This document shows positions 44,880 through 56,400 of a stretch of DNA of 64,000 bases, one piece after another. Position numbers and translations under genes: made by a program. How positions within the stretch are numbered: the stretch's first letter is position 1; every line of letters starts with the position of its first letter. Below the pieces are notes generated by a model, which saw nothing but the letters and a program-made list of their open reading frames with translations, was not told where the DNA came from and did not search any database. The DNA is from Polytrichum commune (Eukaryota; Streptophyta; Polytrichopsida; Polytrichales; Polytrichaceae): positions 27,218,001 to 27,282,000 of the forward strand of contig OX485809.1 of assembly GCA_950295325.1 (NCBI GenBank), written 5' to 3'.

Positions 44880-46235
44880 CCGTATCTTGCATCACAAGTT
44901 TCCTTCGCCGGCACACATTAGCCACAAGGTTTGGATGGTTCTCATTGCTTGGAACTCTTCCGGTCTACTTCGCGCATCCGGCACCACATTTCCATGGTCC
45001 GGTTTGTGGACCAAATCCACCTTCATAAGCGCCAAACTATCATGTCACCGCAATGACTTGGCGCTCACTTGCGCTTGTATATGTTAAAATACTTTTAGGA
45101 CACATTGTCCATGTAGACCTTTGCTTTGTACGACCCCAAATAATGTCGCCACATCTTCAAGCAATGCACTACGGCAAAGAAGTTCTTTGTCATGAGTTGG
45201 TTGTCTTCTTTGACAACCATCGAGTGTCAAACCCCCATATGCAAAGGCCATCCATCTTACATTAACAATCCATCATTGGCAAAGTTACTCGCCCCCGTAT
45301 GCACCTCAAAAGGTATGTCAAACTCCGCGAACTTGAGCACGGGCGGCGAAGAGAACTTGCTCTTAAGCTCCCCAAAGACTTGGTGACAAGGCTAGTCCCA
45401 CTCTTGGGATAGCCATTTCTTTCACAAGTCGGACAACCATCGAGCTTCATGCTCCCATATGCAATGGCCATCTATTTTTTTTACATCAACATCCGCCAAT
45501 GATAAAGTCACTCGCCCCCGTATGCACCTCAAAAGGTATGTCAAACTCCGCGAACTTGAGCACGGGCGGCGAAGTGAACTTCGTCTTAAGCTCCTCAAGG
45601 ACTTGGTGGCACGGCTCATCCCACTCTTGGGATAGCCATGTCTTGCACAAGCCGAACAAGGTTTAACAACCATTGAGCTTATTGCTCTCATATGCAATGG
45701 TCCTCCATCTTGGATCAACATCCGCCAATGGCAAAGTGACTCGCCCCCGTATGCACCTCAAAAGGTTTGGCAAACTCCGCAAGCTTGAGCACGGGCGGCA
45801 AAGACAACTTGCTCTTAAGCTCCCCAATGGCTTGGTGGCACGGCTCATCCCAATCTTGGGATAGCCATTTCTTGCACAAGCCGGACAAGGTTCGACAACC
45901 ATGGAGCTTAATGCTCTCATAAGCAATGGTCATCCATCTTGGATCAACATCCGCCAATGATAAAGTCCTTCGTCTCCATGTGCACCTCAAAATGCTTATG
46001 AGAACCCGGAAACTTAACCACATCTTGTGAAGGGAACTTGCTCTTGAGCTTCCCAAAGGCTTGGTGACAAGGCTCATCCCACTCTTGGGACAGCCATTTC
46101 CTCAATAAGTTGAGTAAGGTCTTAGCAACCTTAAAACAAATCTAGAATGAAGTGGTGGTAGTAGTTGGCTAGGCCAACCAATGACCTAAGCCTTTTTGAG
46201 TCAAGGGCCAATTCTCCTCTTTGATTGCCTTGAAA
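44880..46235 (-). pseudogene. Element G RNase H region with four tandem segments and post-RT linker
   Basis: Segments are marked by CCCACTCTTGGGATAGCC variants near 45400, 45628, 45848 and 46077, one more than in B, C and D. Each encodes a WLSQEWDEPCHQ...SKLS.PPVLK block. The post-RT linker with the GLANYY-like reading lies at about 46120-46200. Confidence 0.75.
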
Positions 46236-46299
46236 TTCTTCATGTTTGTCCACCAACTTCCTTTGTCACCACATGCCTCAAGAACTCAATTTCTTCTTG

Positions 46300-46350
46300 A
46301 GCAAAGTTGCAATTCACTCCTTGGCGGTAATATTTTGAGCAACACATTGG
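46300..46350 (-). other. Element G: RT-core deletion junction
   Basis: Coding strand: ILPPRSE and CCGCCAAGGAGTGAA followed by TTGCAACTTTGCTCAAG. Same join as the other copies. Confidence 0.8.
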
Positions 46351-46412
46351 TGAATACATCCTTGTATCTCACCAACATCCCACAAGTATGGTTTGGGGAA
46401 GGCCCATATTTC

Positions 46413-46802
46413 CTAGCCTCCCCATGAGTTCCTTGGAGTTGCTCCAATTGAACCACGACCATTATGTTGGGCATTTTTCATTTGGTCTATTAAGACCAAA
46501 TTCAACTTGGATCCTCCTACCATAGGAGTCCTTGTCAATTTGAACCTCAATTCTTTGCCATTATGACACATCATAATGCACGGCAAGCACACCGGCTTGC
46601 ACCTCACATCTATCATGTGAGTTTCAAAGAAGGCGGCCTTCACAATGACATGCATTTCATCTATTTCACTTGGTGTGAAATTTTGACAAAAATCCAATGT
46701 CCCACATTGAAAGGTTACATGCATCGCGGCCTCCTTTGTCTCATGCGGTTCGCTCTTTCCAAACCGCACCTTGGTGGGCTTCACCACTCTACCAATCGGC
46801 AA
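46413..46802 (-). pseudogene. Element G protease-like pol segment
   Basis: A 129-codon open stretch with HVTFQCGTLDFCQNFTPSEI, AAFFETHMIDVRCKP and TRTPMVGGSKLNLVLIDQM. Confidence 0.6.
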
Positions 46803-46934
46803 ACCCCAACTCCCTTGTGAGCTTTGGGGTCATGAAAGAATGCCTTAACTCTTTGTCAACCCATGAGATAAGTCTCCCATTCATTTGAGCCTCAAGGTAC
46901 AAAATACTTGGCCTCGGCTTAAGGCTACTAGCCT

Positions 46935-47880
46935 TGGCCACAAAGCCATCGTCCAACATTTGGTCCTCGGCAACTTGGTTTGGCTTGGTCCGCAAAGCCA
47001 ACTTTAAACATTTCGTCCGCGGGACAAATTGGTTTGGTGCCACAAAACAAATTTCTAATAATTTGTCCGCAAAACAAACATGTTTTGCCTTGGTAGCACA
47101 AAGCCACCTTCCCACACTCCGTCCGCGGCACGAACATGAATTGCCTTGGTAGGACAAACCCACCTCCCAACATTCCGTCCGCGGCACAAGTATGATTTGC
47201 TTTGGAAGCATAAAGCCACCTTTCAACATTCCGTCCGCGGCACCAACATGTTTTGCCTAAGTAAAATGGACCAAACAATTTGCACTCATTTCTTTGGGAC
47301 CTACTTTGGCTAAAGCCACTTCTGGTGATGCGCCGCCGAACTTCTCTTTGGGACCATCGGCTTCAATGCTCTTGCAAACTTGATGGTCCCCACCATGTCC
47401 TCAAGAAGCCTTGGGGACTTAAACAAGGCATCCACCACCCGCTTTTAAAACCCCACCTAAAAGGATGCATTTCTTAGAAAGCTCGTCCGTTTTAGGTGTA
47501 TCCTTCATTTGTGCGTTTGAATAGCACACATAGGCCTTAAGAGGCCCCGGGTGCCTCATTAGCACCAAATTCATTCCAACATCAATACCTTCCAAGCATT
47601 TCAAATTGGAATTTCAATCCAACATTAATGCCTTCCAAGGTTTTGGGTACTTTCGGTATTCTAGGCCCCAAATGTTTTTTGAGGTTTGCGGGAGCCCTTT
47701 TCAAAGCACTCCTCCATTTTCCTTACCAAACCCACCATCATGCCCACCATTGTCACTAGAACCAATGGTGTGGTCAAATTCCATTAACACATGATCTTTG
47801 TTCCAATTTGAACCTCACAACCTTTTGGAAACCCCGGGTCACCATCACAACCCGCTTATTTGATAGCCATGCTTCCCTCA
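46935..47880 (-). pseudogene. Element G gag-region remnant with 57-bp minisatellite
   Basis: Minisatellite at 46935-47260 as in C and D, then a decayed gag region to the ATG at about 47865 (ATGGCTATCAAATAAG on the coding strand, where the frame is closed after four codons). Confidence 0.55.
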
Positions 47881-47907
47881 AAATGCTAGCTCAAAAATTG
47901 GAACCCT

Positions 47908-47919
47908 GCTCTGATACCA
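47908..47919 (-). other. Primer-binding site of element G (tRNA-iMet type)
   Basis: TGGTATCAGAGC on the coding strand, two bases inside the 5' LTR. Confidence 0.95.
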
Positions 47920-47921
47920 CG

Positions 47922-48916
47922 TGTCGCAACCCTTGCTAGCCCCCCCTTGACCATCTTGCCAATTTTCAATTCTAGCAAAGGTTACGAGTCGCTAACCCTT
48001 CGCATACCGCCATGCTAATGGTTAGCTCCTCTAACCCCGGACCATTAGTTCATAGGAGGGGAACCAACCCTCCTACTTTGATTTCGGGACTCACCCCTTT
48101 AATCGGTAACCAACCCCTTTTATGGGTAACCAATCCTAAGATGTGGACTTCCATCCATGGAAGTCCAATCTTATGTTGATCATCGCGTTGCCGGAGCAAT
48201 ACTACAACAACCCGAACCATACTAGGCAACTATGGCCTCACAATGGGCCAAAGCCCATGGAGGCCGTGCCGTTCGGCCTCGGGTGGGTGAGGCCACACCA
48301 CCTCACCCATATAAGCCTCTAGGACTCTACGCGGGGCCCCTACCCCACCGTCAACCAACCTCTTGTCTCTCCACCAAGAGTTGGGGCCAAGTGGACACTT
48401 TCCCTTAGCCGCTGGGCCTAGAAGCCCCCACAGCTTCAGACCATCATAACTTCCTTGTATGATGTCTGATTCCAACAACCAACCACTCCATCCTCATCTA
48501 CGCTTCACGTAGATGCCGATGGACTCCTCACTTGCCCCATTCGGGCAAGTATTGAGGAAGTTATGCCTGTTTGAACCTTGGCAGTCCCGGGAATCACTCC
48601 CAGGCACTGCTGTACCAGGGCGCTGTCCCGGGACAGCGCCCCACTCAAATGGCCATAACTCCTAGCTCACACCTCCGATCGAGGTGATCTTGAGCATTCT
48701 AGAATCATCACGCCATGAGCTACGCATAGCTCATGGCCTTACCCTTGTGCCTCCTAGTCTCTGTGGGTGGGAGGCGTTCCCCACGCCCGGGGCCCTCACC
48801 CACACTAGGATCACTTGGGCCCTCTCACCAACGGCGCCACAAGTCCCGGGTGTCACTCCGGGGTCCCCCTTGTGCCCATGGTGCTTCGGGCACTCCTCAT
48901 GGAGAGGTGCACGACA
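47922..48916 (-). repeat. Element G 5' LTR (995 bp)
   Basis: Partner of 41603-42598, followed by the TSD GAAGT. Confidence 0.96.
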
Positions 48917-50592
48917 GAAGTGCTAGGCACTCAAGGGTAATGGACCAGATTTCAAATTGATTTGAATGTTTGAGTTAGCACTTAGATTCCGAGAGGCTAG
49001 GCCTTTCAAGGGTAATGGACCAAATTTTGACTTTGTTGTGTATCCTTGAGTTAGCACTTAGATTCCGAGAGGCTAGGCCTTTCAAGGGTAATGGACCAGA
49101 TTTCGCATTGATTTGAATGTTTGAGTTAGCACTTAGATTCCGAAGTGCTAGGCACTCAAGGGTAATGGACCAGATTTCAAATTGATTTGAATGTTTGAGT
49201 TACCACTTAGATTCCGAGAGGCTAGGCCTTTCAAGGGTAATGGACCAGATTTCGCATTGATTTGAATGTTTGAGTTAGCACTTAGATTCCGAGAGGCTAG
49301 GCACTCGAGGGTCTTGGACCAGATTTCAAATTGATTTGAATGTTTGAGTAAGCACTTAGATTCCGAGAGGCTAGGCCTTTCAAGGATAATGGACCACATT
49401 TTGACTTTGTTGTGTATCCTTGAGTTACCACTTAGATTCCGAGAGGCTATGCCTTTCAAGGGTAATGGACCAGATTTTGACTTTGTTGTGTATGCTTGAG
49501 TTACCACTTAGATTCCGAGAGGGTAGGCCTTTCAAGGGTAATGGACCAGATTTCGCATTGATTTGAATGTTTGAGTTAGCACTTAGATTCCGAGAGGCTA
49601 GGCCTTTCAAGGGTAATGGACCAGATTTCGCATTGATTTGAATGTTTGAGTTAGCACTTAGATTCCGAGAGGCTAGGCACTCAAGGGTCTTGGACCAGAT
49701 TTCAAATTGATTTGAATGTTTGAGTTAGCACTTAGATTCCGAGAGGCTAGGCCTTTCAAGGGTAATGGACCAGATTTCGCATTGATTTGAATGTTTGAGT
49801 TAGCACTTAGATTCCGAGAGGCTAGGCACTCAAGGGTCTTGGACCAGATTTCAAATTGATTTGAATGTTTGAGTTAGCACTTAGATTCCGAGAGGCTAGG
49901 CCTTTCAAGGGTAATGGACCAGATTTCGCATTGATTTGAATGTTTGAGTTAGCACTTAGATTCCGAAGTGCTAGGCCCTCAAGGGTAATGGACCAGATTT
50001 CAAATTGATTTGAATGTTTGAGCTAGCACTTAGATTCCGAGAGGCTAGGCCTTTCAAGGGTAATGGACCAGATTTTGACTTTGTTGTGTATCCTTGAGTT
50101 AGCACTTAGATTCCGAGAGGCTAGGCCTTTCAAGGGTAATGGACTTGATTTTGACTTTGTTGTGTATCCTTGAGTTAGCACTTAGATTCGGAGAGGCTAG
50201 GCCTTTCAAGGGTAATGGACCAGATTTCAAATTGATTTGAATGTTTGAGTTAGCACTTAGATTCCGAAGTGCTAGGCACTCAAGGGTAATGGACCAGATT
50301 TCAAATTGATTTGAATGTTTGAGTTAGCACTTAGATTCCGAGAGGCTAGGCCTTTCAAGGGTAATGGACCAGATTTTGACTTTGTTGTGTATCCTTGAGT
50401 TAGCACTTAGATTCCGAGAGGCTAGGCCTTTCAAGGGTAATGGACCAGATTTCGCATTGATTTGAATGTTTGAGTTAGCACTTAGATTCCGAGAGGCGAG
50501 GCCTTTTAAGGGTAATGGACCAGATTCTGACTTTGTTGTGTATGCTTGAGTTAGCACTTAGATTCCGAGAGGTTAGGCAATCAAGGGTAATG
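48917..50592. repeat. Satellite array block 5 (right end)
   Basis: About 22 units, the last ending at AAGGGTAATG (50592). Directly beyond is a probable splice acceptor (TTTTTGTGTAG, 50614) of the next gene, with no transitional decay of the repeat. Confidence 0.95.
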
Positions 50593-50626
50593 TCGAACTT
50601 TCCTTTTTGTGTAGGAGTCTCAAGCT

Positions 50627-52676
50627 ATGGATCTCATTCTCTCCGAGGAGCCATCCACAGATGCCCATGTTCTTCAATTGGAGCCTGCCGAGGTGGAAGT
50701 TGATCCATTTGTCGATGTCCAACCGGGAAAGGTGTTCTCTATGTCAACTCTTCCTTTTGTTTCCAAGCACTTCCGGTACCTTGGCTTTCAATATATTTTG
50801 GGCTTAATCTCATATCTTTGTTTCCACCCTTGTAGATTGATTCACCTCATCAATCCGACCTCGTGCGTCCTCTTGATGAGTCTAATGCGGAGGAGACTGA
50901 GCTCGAGATTCGGAGATCCCAAAAAGAAGACTCTATCGGTGTGATTCATAGGGTTCGCATCAAACCTCTTGCTAAGTCACGTTTCTCTATTCCATTGTGC
51001 CGCTTGCAATGTCTTCCTCTTGTTCGCCCCATCAGCGAGGTCGATGTTGCTCGGCTGCAAAACGAATTTGTCATGGGTTACCGTGACGGTGACCGTGCGA
51101 TGTATGTCTCTCCCTACAACAACCTTGATGAGGTGCTTCTAGTTTCGGACGACATTCGAGCCTCCTGGAGTTCACTATGGCAGGAGTCTAGTGATGAGTT
51201 TGATTCCATGCTCGAGAAGGATTCCGACCTCTCTCAATTTGTTGGCAAGATGTTTTTCGTGTGGGAGGGGAATCATCGCTTGACGGCTTGGCTTAGACAC
51301 ATTAACAAGCACCATTCCATGGACAAAGATTGGCACACCTCCGTGGACTGCATTGTTGTCGACCCGAGAAATTGTGTTGCCGTCTTCCTTAATGCCATGA
51401 ATGACATCAACTGGTAAGTTTGTTTTTGTTTGGGTTCTCATTGTTTGTTTTCCATTCTCAAAAATTTTCATCTTTTGTTTCTCGCTTACTTATTCCTTGT
51501 AGGTCCATGGAGCACGACCATGTCAAGGACAACCTTCCCGCCAAGCTCCTCCGCATTCGAACATTTGGGAAGATGAAACTTGAGGAGTTCAAGGACCTCA
51601 TTTCTCCCCAAGACTACAAGACTTGCGAGGCCAAAATGCTAAAAACTCCAACTTGGTATCCTCTTACCTTGGACATATTCGTCAAATTCTTGTATAAGGT
51701 GATTCTTCCTCCCCTTCCTTTTGCTTTGATAGCCCACAAGCATGTGTTCATACTTGCCATCTTACCCTCCAAATACAGTGACATATATAGGCTTATGCCT
51801 TTCTCCTCTTCATTTATGTGATTCATTTTCATTAAGAGCCCACAAGCATGTGTTCATACTTGCCATCTTACCCTCCAAAAACAATGACATATATGGGATT
51901 ATGCCTTTCTCCTCTTCATTTATGTGATTCATTTTCATTAAGAGCCTACAAGCATGTGTTCATACTTGCCATCTTACCCTCCAAAAACAATGACATATAT
52001 GGGATTATGCCTTTCTCCTCTTCATTTATGTGATTCATTTTCATTAAGAGCCTACAAGCATGTGTTCATACTTGCCATCTTACCCTCCAAAGACAATGAC
52101 ATATATGGGCTTATGCCTTTCTCCTCTTCATTTCTGTCATTCATTTTCACTTCTCTTTGTGTGTTTTAGAGAGAGATCTCGAACGCAGCCAACACTGCAG
52201 CAAGGTTGTACCGGGAGAATACACCCGAATCCCGCAGGTCCGCTACCGAAATTTGGGATACTATGACCAAAGCGCAAGAGAAACTCATCAAGAGTATTTG
52301 GACTCGAAATTTCGAGAAGTTCATTTCCGTCGCCCACAAGGATAATGGCGAAGACTTCTTCTACGAGGTGCGCCTCCGATTTGTTTTACTTTTGGCTTTC
52401 AACTTCATCTTTCATCCATTCTAGTTTCATCTTTTCTTACACTCTCATATGTTGCAGATTGACCGTTATTTTTCCACCTTCATGTACCCCAATATGACGA
52501 TAGAAAAACTTCAAAAGGTGGCAACCACCCATGTCGATGCATGTTTCAAAGCCAAGTGGCTTCGGTGGTGGAATTCTCCTGCCAAGGTCAAAATGGAAAA
52601 TCAATTCCCCTCTTCTCTTCCTCTCCGTGAGAAAGTCCTTGACGACTGGCTTAACAAAGCTTCTTTTTGGGCACAG
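50627..52676 (+). CDS. Five-exon gene fragment with EGNHR motif, 5' and 3' ends missing
   Basis: Exons 50627-50731, 50836-51413, 51503-51698, 52170-52367 and 52458-52676. All introns are GT...AG and the frame is kept throughout, giving 432 codons without a stop. Exon 2 contains MFFVWEGNHRLTAWLRHINK and VDCIVVDPRNCVAVF, which recalls the (E/D)GNHR loop of ParB/sulfiredoxin-like domains. This is a motif resemblance, not a demonstrated homology. Exon 4 is alpha-helical (AQEKLIKSIWTRNFEKF). The ATG at 50627 lies 12 bases after an acceptor-like TGTGTAG at 50614, so a 5' exon was probably replaced by satellite. A good donor (CAG|GTACAT) at 52676/52677 implies a further exon not identified. Function unknown. 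Confidence 0.7.
51728..52145. repeat. 106-bp tandem repeat within intron 3
   Basis: Nearly four copies of a 106-bp unit (GCCCACAAGCATGTGTTCAT ... TTCATTTTCATTAAGA) fill most of the intron 51699-52169. The small open frames in it are by-products of the repetition. Confidence 0.93.
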
Positions 52677-53447
52677 GTACATCTTCATCTTTTGTGTCTT
52701 CTTGTTTGTTAGTTTCTCTCATTTCCATATCTAACTGTTGGGGTGGAAGCATCCTTGGGTGGATCCTCTAGGAACGTCACACTCAAATTTCACTTGACAG
52801 GGTAAGTTTTAGGAAACTTGTTTTCAATCTCAAGTGATTGTTTTTTCCCTTATGAACACATTTTATGGTCAATTAGGTTTAGGTGTAGCCATTCATATAA
52901 AAGACTAAGAAAAAACCTTGTGTTTTCAACCTTGAAAGGGTTGTTAGCAAAGATTTTTCAGGAATGAACTGTGTATACTTATAACTTTAGGAACCAAGTA
53001 GGAATGCAAAATAATATCAATTCTCTTTGGTTTTATTTTTGCATGGTAACCTCTGAACCCAATAATGCTACCTACTCATTATTTGCAAAAAATAGTTACT
53101 AAAACAGTAAATGGGGTCACTTGACCTCTAGGAACACAGCTTTCCGGGGGCAACATCATTAAGGACACCGGCATTGATTTATTTTTGTGTTTTAGCTCAT
53201 CTCAAAGATACTCCTCGGCATCTTCTAGTGAACCAGTGGGCCATCTATTGGAAAAAAACAAGGTGAACCTGCAAAGTGCCCTCCATGCCAAAGTTTCAGG
53301 AATCCCCGGAATGGCATAGGAAACTTTCCTGCCAAACGTTCCTATGGTGGTATTCATGATTCCCACCACTCACTTTTTCCACTTTAATTCTGAGCTGTTG
53401 GATTCAGAGCACTTTTCCTCCGAGTCACTAGATAACGAACTGATAAG
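52677..53447. other. No gene recognised
   Basis: AT-rich sequence between the EGNHR gene fragment and the next gene. It may hold a last exon of the former or 5' untranslated sequence of the latter (a TTTTAG acceptor-like site at about 53199). No repeat or RNA gene seen. Confidence 0.5.
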
Positions 53448-56400
53448 ATGGAGTTAGCGAAAATTCATGGACCTACTTTGCTGAGAGAATGTTTTGCCGC
53501 CGATTTTCTAAAGTTCCTAAGTGATGTTTGCCGCATTTCACTTGCCGGCTATGGTGGTTTGAAGGTCGGAAGCTCCAACACAGTGGGTAGTGCCAAGAAG
53601 TGTAGCATTAGACTGAAGTGGGTTGTAATGGGTTTTGAGAGACCGAGGCAGGTTTTGGGTGTAAAACACTCCCAGACACTCATTACAGATTTCTTCAAGG
53701 GTTCAAATTTAAGGCATGAAGAGGGAGTCTCATCCGAGAGTGTCTCATCTTGCGAATGCACTGGCTCATCGGCACCTTCTATTTCTTCCTCGTCTTCTCA
53801 GAGTATCCATGGGTTTGCAACCTCAAAAAGTTCTCCTCCTTTGTCATTTACATCAGGTTACTCTTTGAGTCGTGTTAGTGAGACATGCATGTTATAGGGT
53901 TAGTCATTGATCTCCAATTAGATGGCAAACCAACGGAATAGAAAAATGCCAGGTCAAGGTACATGAGAGCGTCTTGCTAGAGAATTAAAAGTGTCTCAGA
54001 AAAGACAGGCTCAAAATGAACGGCAAAGACAGTGTAGACAGAGAAGGTCTGAAAATCTGAGAGCTCTATGCGAGGAACTAGACTCCCAAGTGTATGAGGA
54101 TAGCAACATTGATGTGGAGAGGTCAACAACTAGGATGGCAGAGAATTTTGCCCTTCAATGGTATCAAGAAACAGCTGGAAGGGGTCTACAATATCAAAGG
54201 TCATTGATTCCCAAAATATTGAAACATGTTGTTTGGCAAAATGTCCTCCCCAACTACTCTGAAATGGAACATGCTTGGGAAACTGTAGGGAATATTGCTA
54301 GGGGGTGGCAACAAATCAAAGGTTGTCACTCCAAGGATGACCAAAGGGCTAGGAATGTTATCATTCCTATGGTTGCCAGTAGGAATACAAATATGAGGCA
54401 AACAAGCCTCCTCACTGGCATCCATAGGAGGAATTTCCATGTTGGGATAGTGAGGCGGTTGAGTTTAGAAGCCCGTGTAGATCGGTCTTTGTGGGCTCTT
54501 TGTGGAAAATCAAAGCGTATAGATGCCACGCCTTCAAGTGTTTGTGAGCTCATTGTTGAATTCTAGTGCCTAAATTCAAGGGTAAGTCCTAATAGAAAGG
54601 ATGTTGTGAGGAAACGAATCGACAGTGGAATGTGGGAGACGCATGCAACCCACCACCTCATGGAATCTCAGGTACACCTTACCATGGCCCTCTTCTATAT
54701 TCATTGGAATGCTAATATAATGAAACATGCACAATGTTAAGGGCAATTGGAAATTTCAGGGAGTTTTGTCATTCTTGGTTTACGTTTTGTTAGGCTCAAA
54801 ATGACAACACTCCCCTAGGATCTCTATTTTGAGTGTTTTCTAATTTTTTTTCATTCTTGACAAGGCTTGTGTTCATTTCGGGTTCTATGGTTTGCTAAGG
54901 TCCAGTGCCCTTGGGTGTTCATTGTGTGCACCCTTGCTAAATTATTGTTTCCCCCTTCACACACATGTAGCTCCTATTGTTTGGGCTGATTTTAGGATGT
55001 CGCAAAGGGTTTGTTGGACTTTACCTCACTCCTACGCTGATTTTTGAGGGTCCTTGATTTTTTCGAGTCTATTAGTAGGGTTCTCTATATCATGATGTGG
55101 TCCTTCTTGTTAAATAAATTAAGAATTATTATGGAATGTTTTCAGTTCATCAAAAGCTTCCTTGCATTTTTCCTACATTACATTGTGTTCTACTGTGATA
55201 TTCAAGGTCTTGCCATGTTTTAATGTGGTTCCTGGGGTTCTAATCCATTCACAATTTAATCCTTAAGGCTCATCATGATTTATAGGCTTCCTGAGGAGGT
55301 ACCCTCAATCTTGGAACACTTTTATTTGGATCTTCCTACTGTCTTAGTCTTTGGAAATCTTTGCAAAGTTTAGATAATTTCCTGGTGCTTCCTGTGTATA
55401 TTGTATTTTCCTTAAGCCTCTAATATGGTTCCCAAGCCTTTAATCCAATCCTGTACTAGAGTTCATATATCCTTTTCCTGTGATATTGTTCATGTAGAGG
55501 TTGTGGATGTTTTAGGAGTCTATTATCATTCCTACGCTTCATTTCTATGATTCCTGATGATTAGCCTCATTCCTAAAGATTCCTATTTCTTTTATCTATG
55601 GTTCCTGAGGATTTACATTGTTCCTAATGATTCCAATTTTTTGTATGTAGGTTTCCTGATGATCCGCAGGATTTCCTGAAGTATCACCTCTTTCCTGTTC
55701 AGTCAAGTTCCTGAATGCTAGATTTCCAGATAACACACCCTAGTCCTGATTCTTACTCTACATTTATGTATTTCATATTCTAGTTACTGAATTCACAAAT
55801 GTTTTGTGTAATGTGAACATCCATTAATATTTTTGAAATGTCCTATATTTTTGCAGCTTTCTTTGTACACTCGATTCAAAGAGGAAAATCCAAATGTGGA
55901 AGTTGGATTGCGCATGTTTGAGACATTGAAGCCCTGGTATGTGAAAAGGTTGCAGGACTTCAATTCTTGTTGCTGCCGCTATCATGTGCAGATTGCAGAA
56001 TTGAAAGATGGGTTCAACAACATGAGACGACGAATCTTGCATCAATCATGTAGCTGTAATTGTGTTGTGTGTGGTGCACGTACTCCCGACACACCGTGTT
56101 GGGCTTCTTCATCTACAGTTGAAGGTGTAAGAGCCCAGTGCGATTTGGTGCTTTGTCCAAAACTGGAGTCCATGGAATTTCACAAGATTGAGTGCATAAG
56201 AGGAAATTGTCATGATTGTGGTGTCTGGAGATTGGAATTGTGTCCTCATGAGGTGGACCCCAATTCCACAACACTAATTCCTTGGAGGAAGTTTGAGAAT
56301 GTTTTTGTAGGCCAAAATTCTGAAGGTGGTGATCGCCATGCTCTCAGATTGGAGCACAAGACCACTACTCCTTCTGAATTCATATCCTTCCTTAAACCCA

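Larger units (their letters stand above)
41603..48916 (-). mobile_element. Element G: full-length RT-less chromovirus, LTR variant of 996 bp
   Basis: A 7,314-bp element with LTRs of 996 and 995 bp that differ by one indel and one substitution that I can see (CCCATCAGC/CCCACAGC; CAACAGCGCC/CAACGGCGCC). It has a tRNA-Met primer site, a PPT and TSD GAAGT. The LTR carries an extra segment around 41790-41820 (ACCCCTTTTATGGGTAACC) absent from the 973-bp type. Internal organisation and shared defects are those of B, C and D, with four rather than three RNase H segments. Confidence 0.96.

Noticed and set aside
53448-53897. Independent Ser-rich protein gene at 53448-53897
   Set aside because: More likely a 5' exon or leader of the following transposase-like gene. 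The tail past about 53853 has the look of intron, and no domain is visible.
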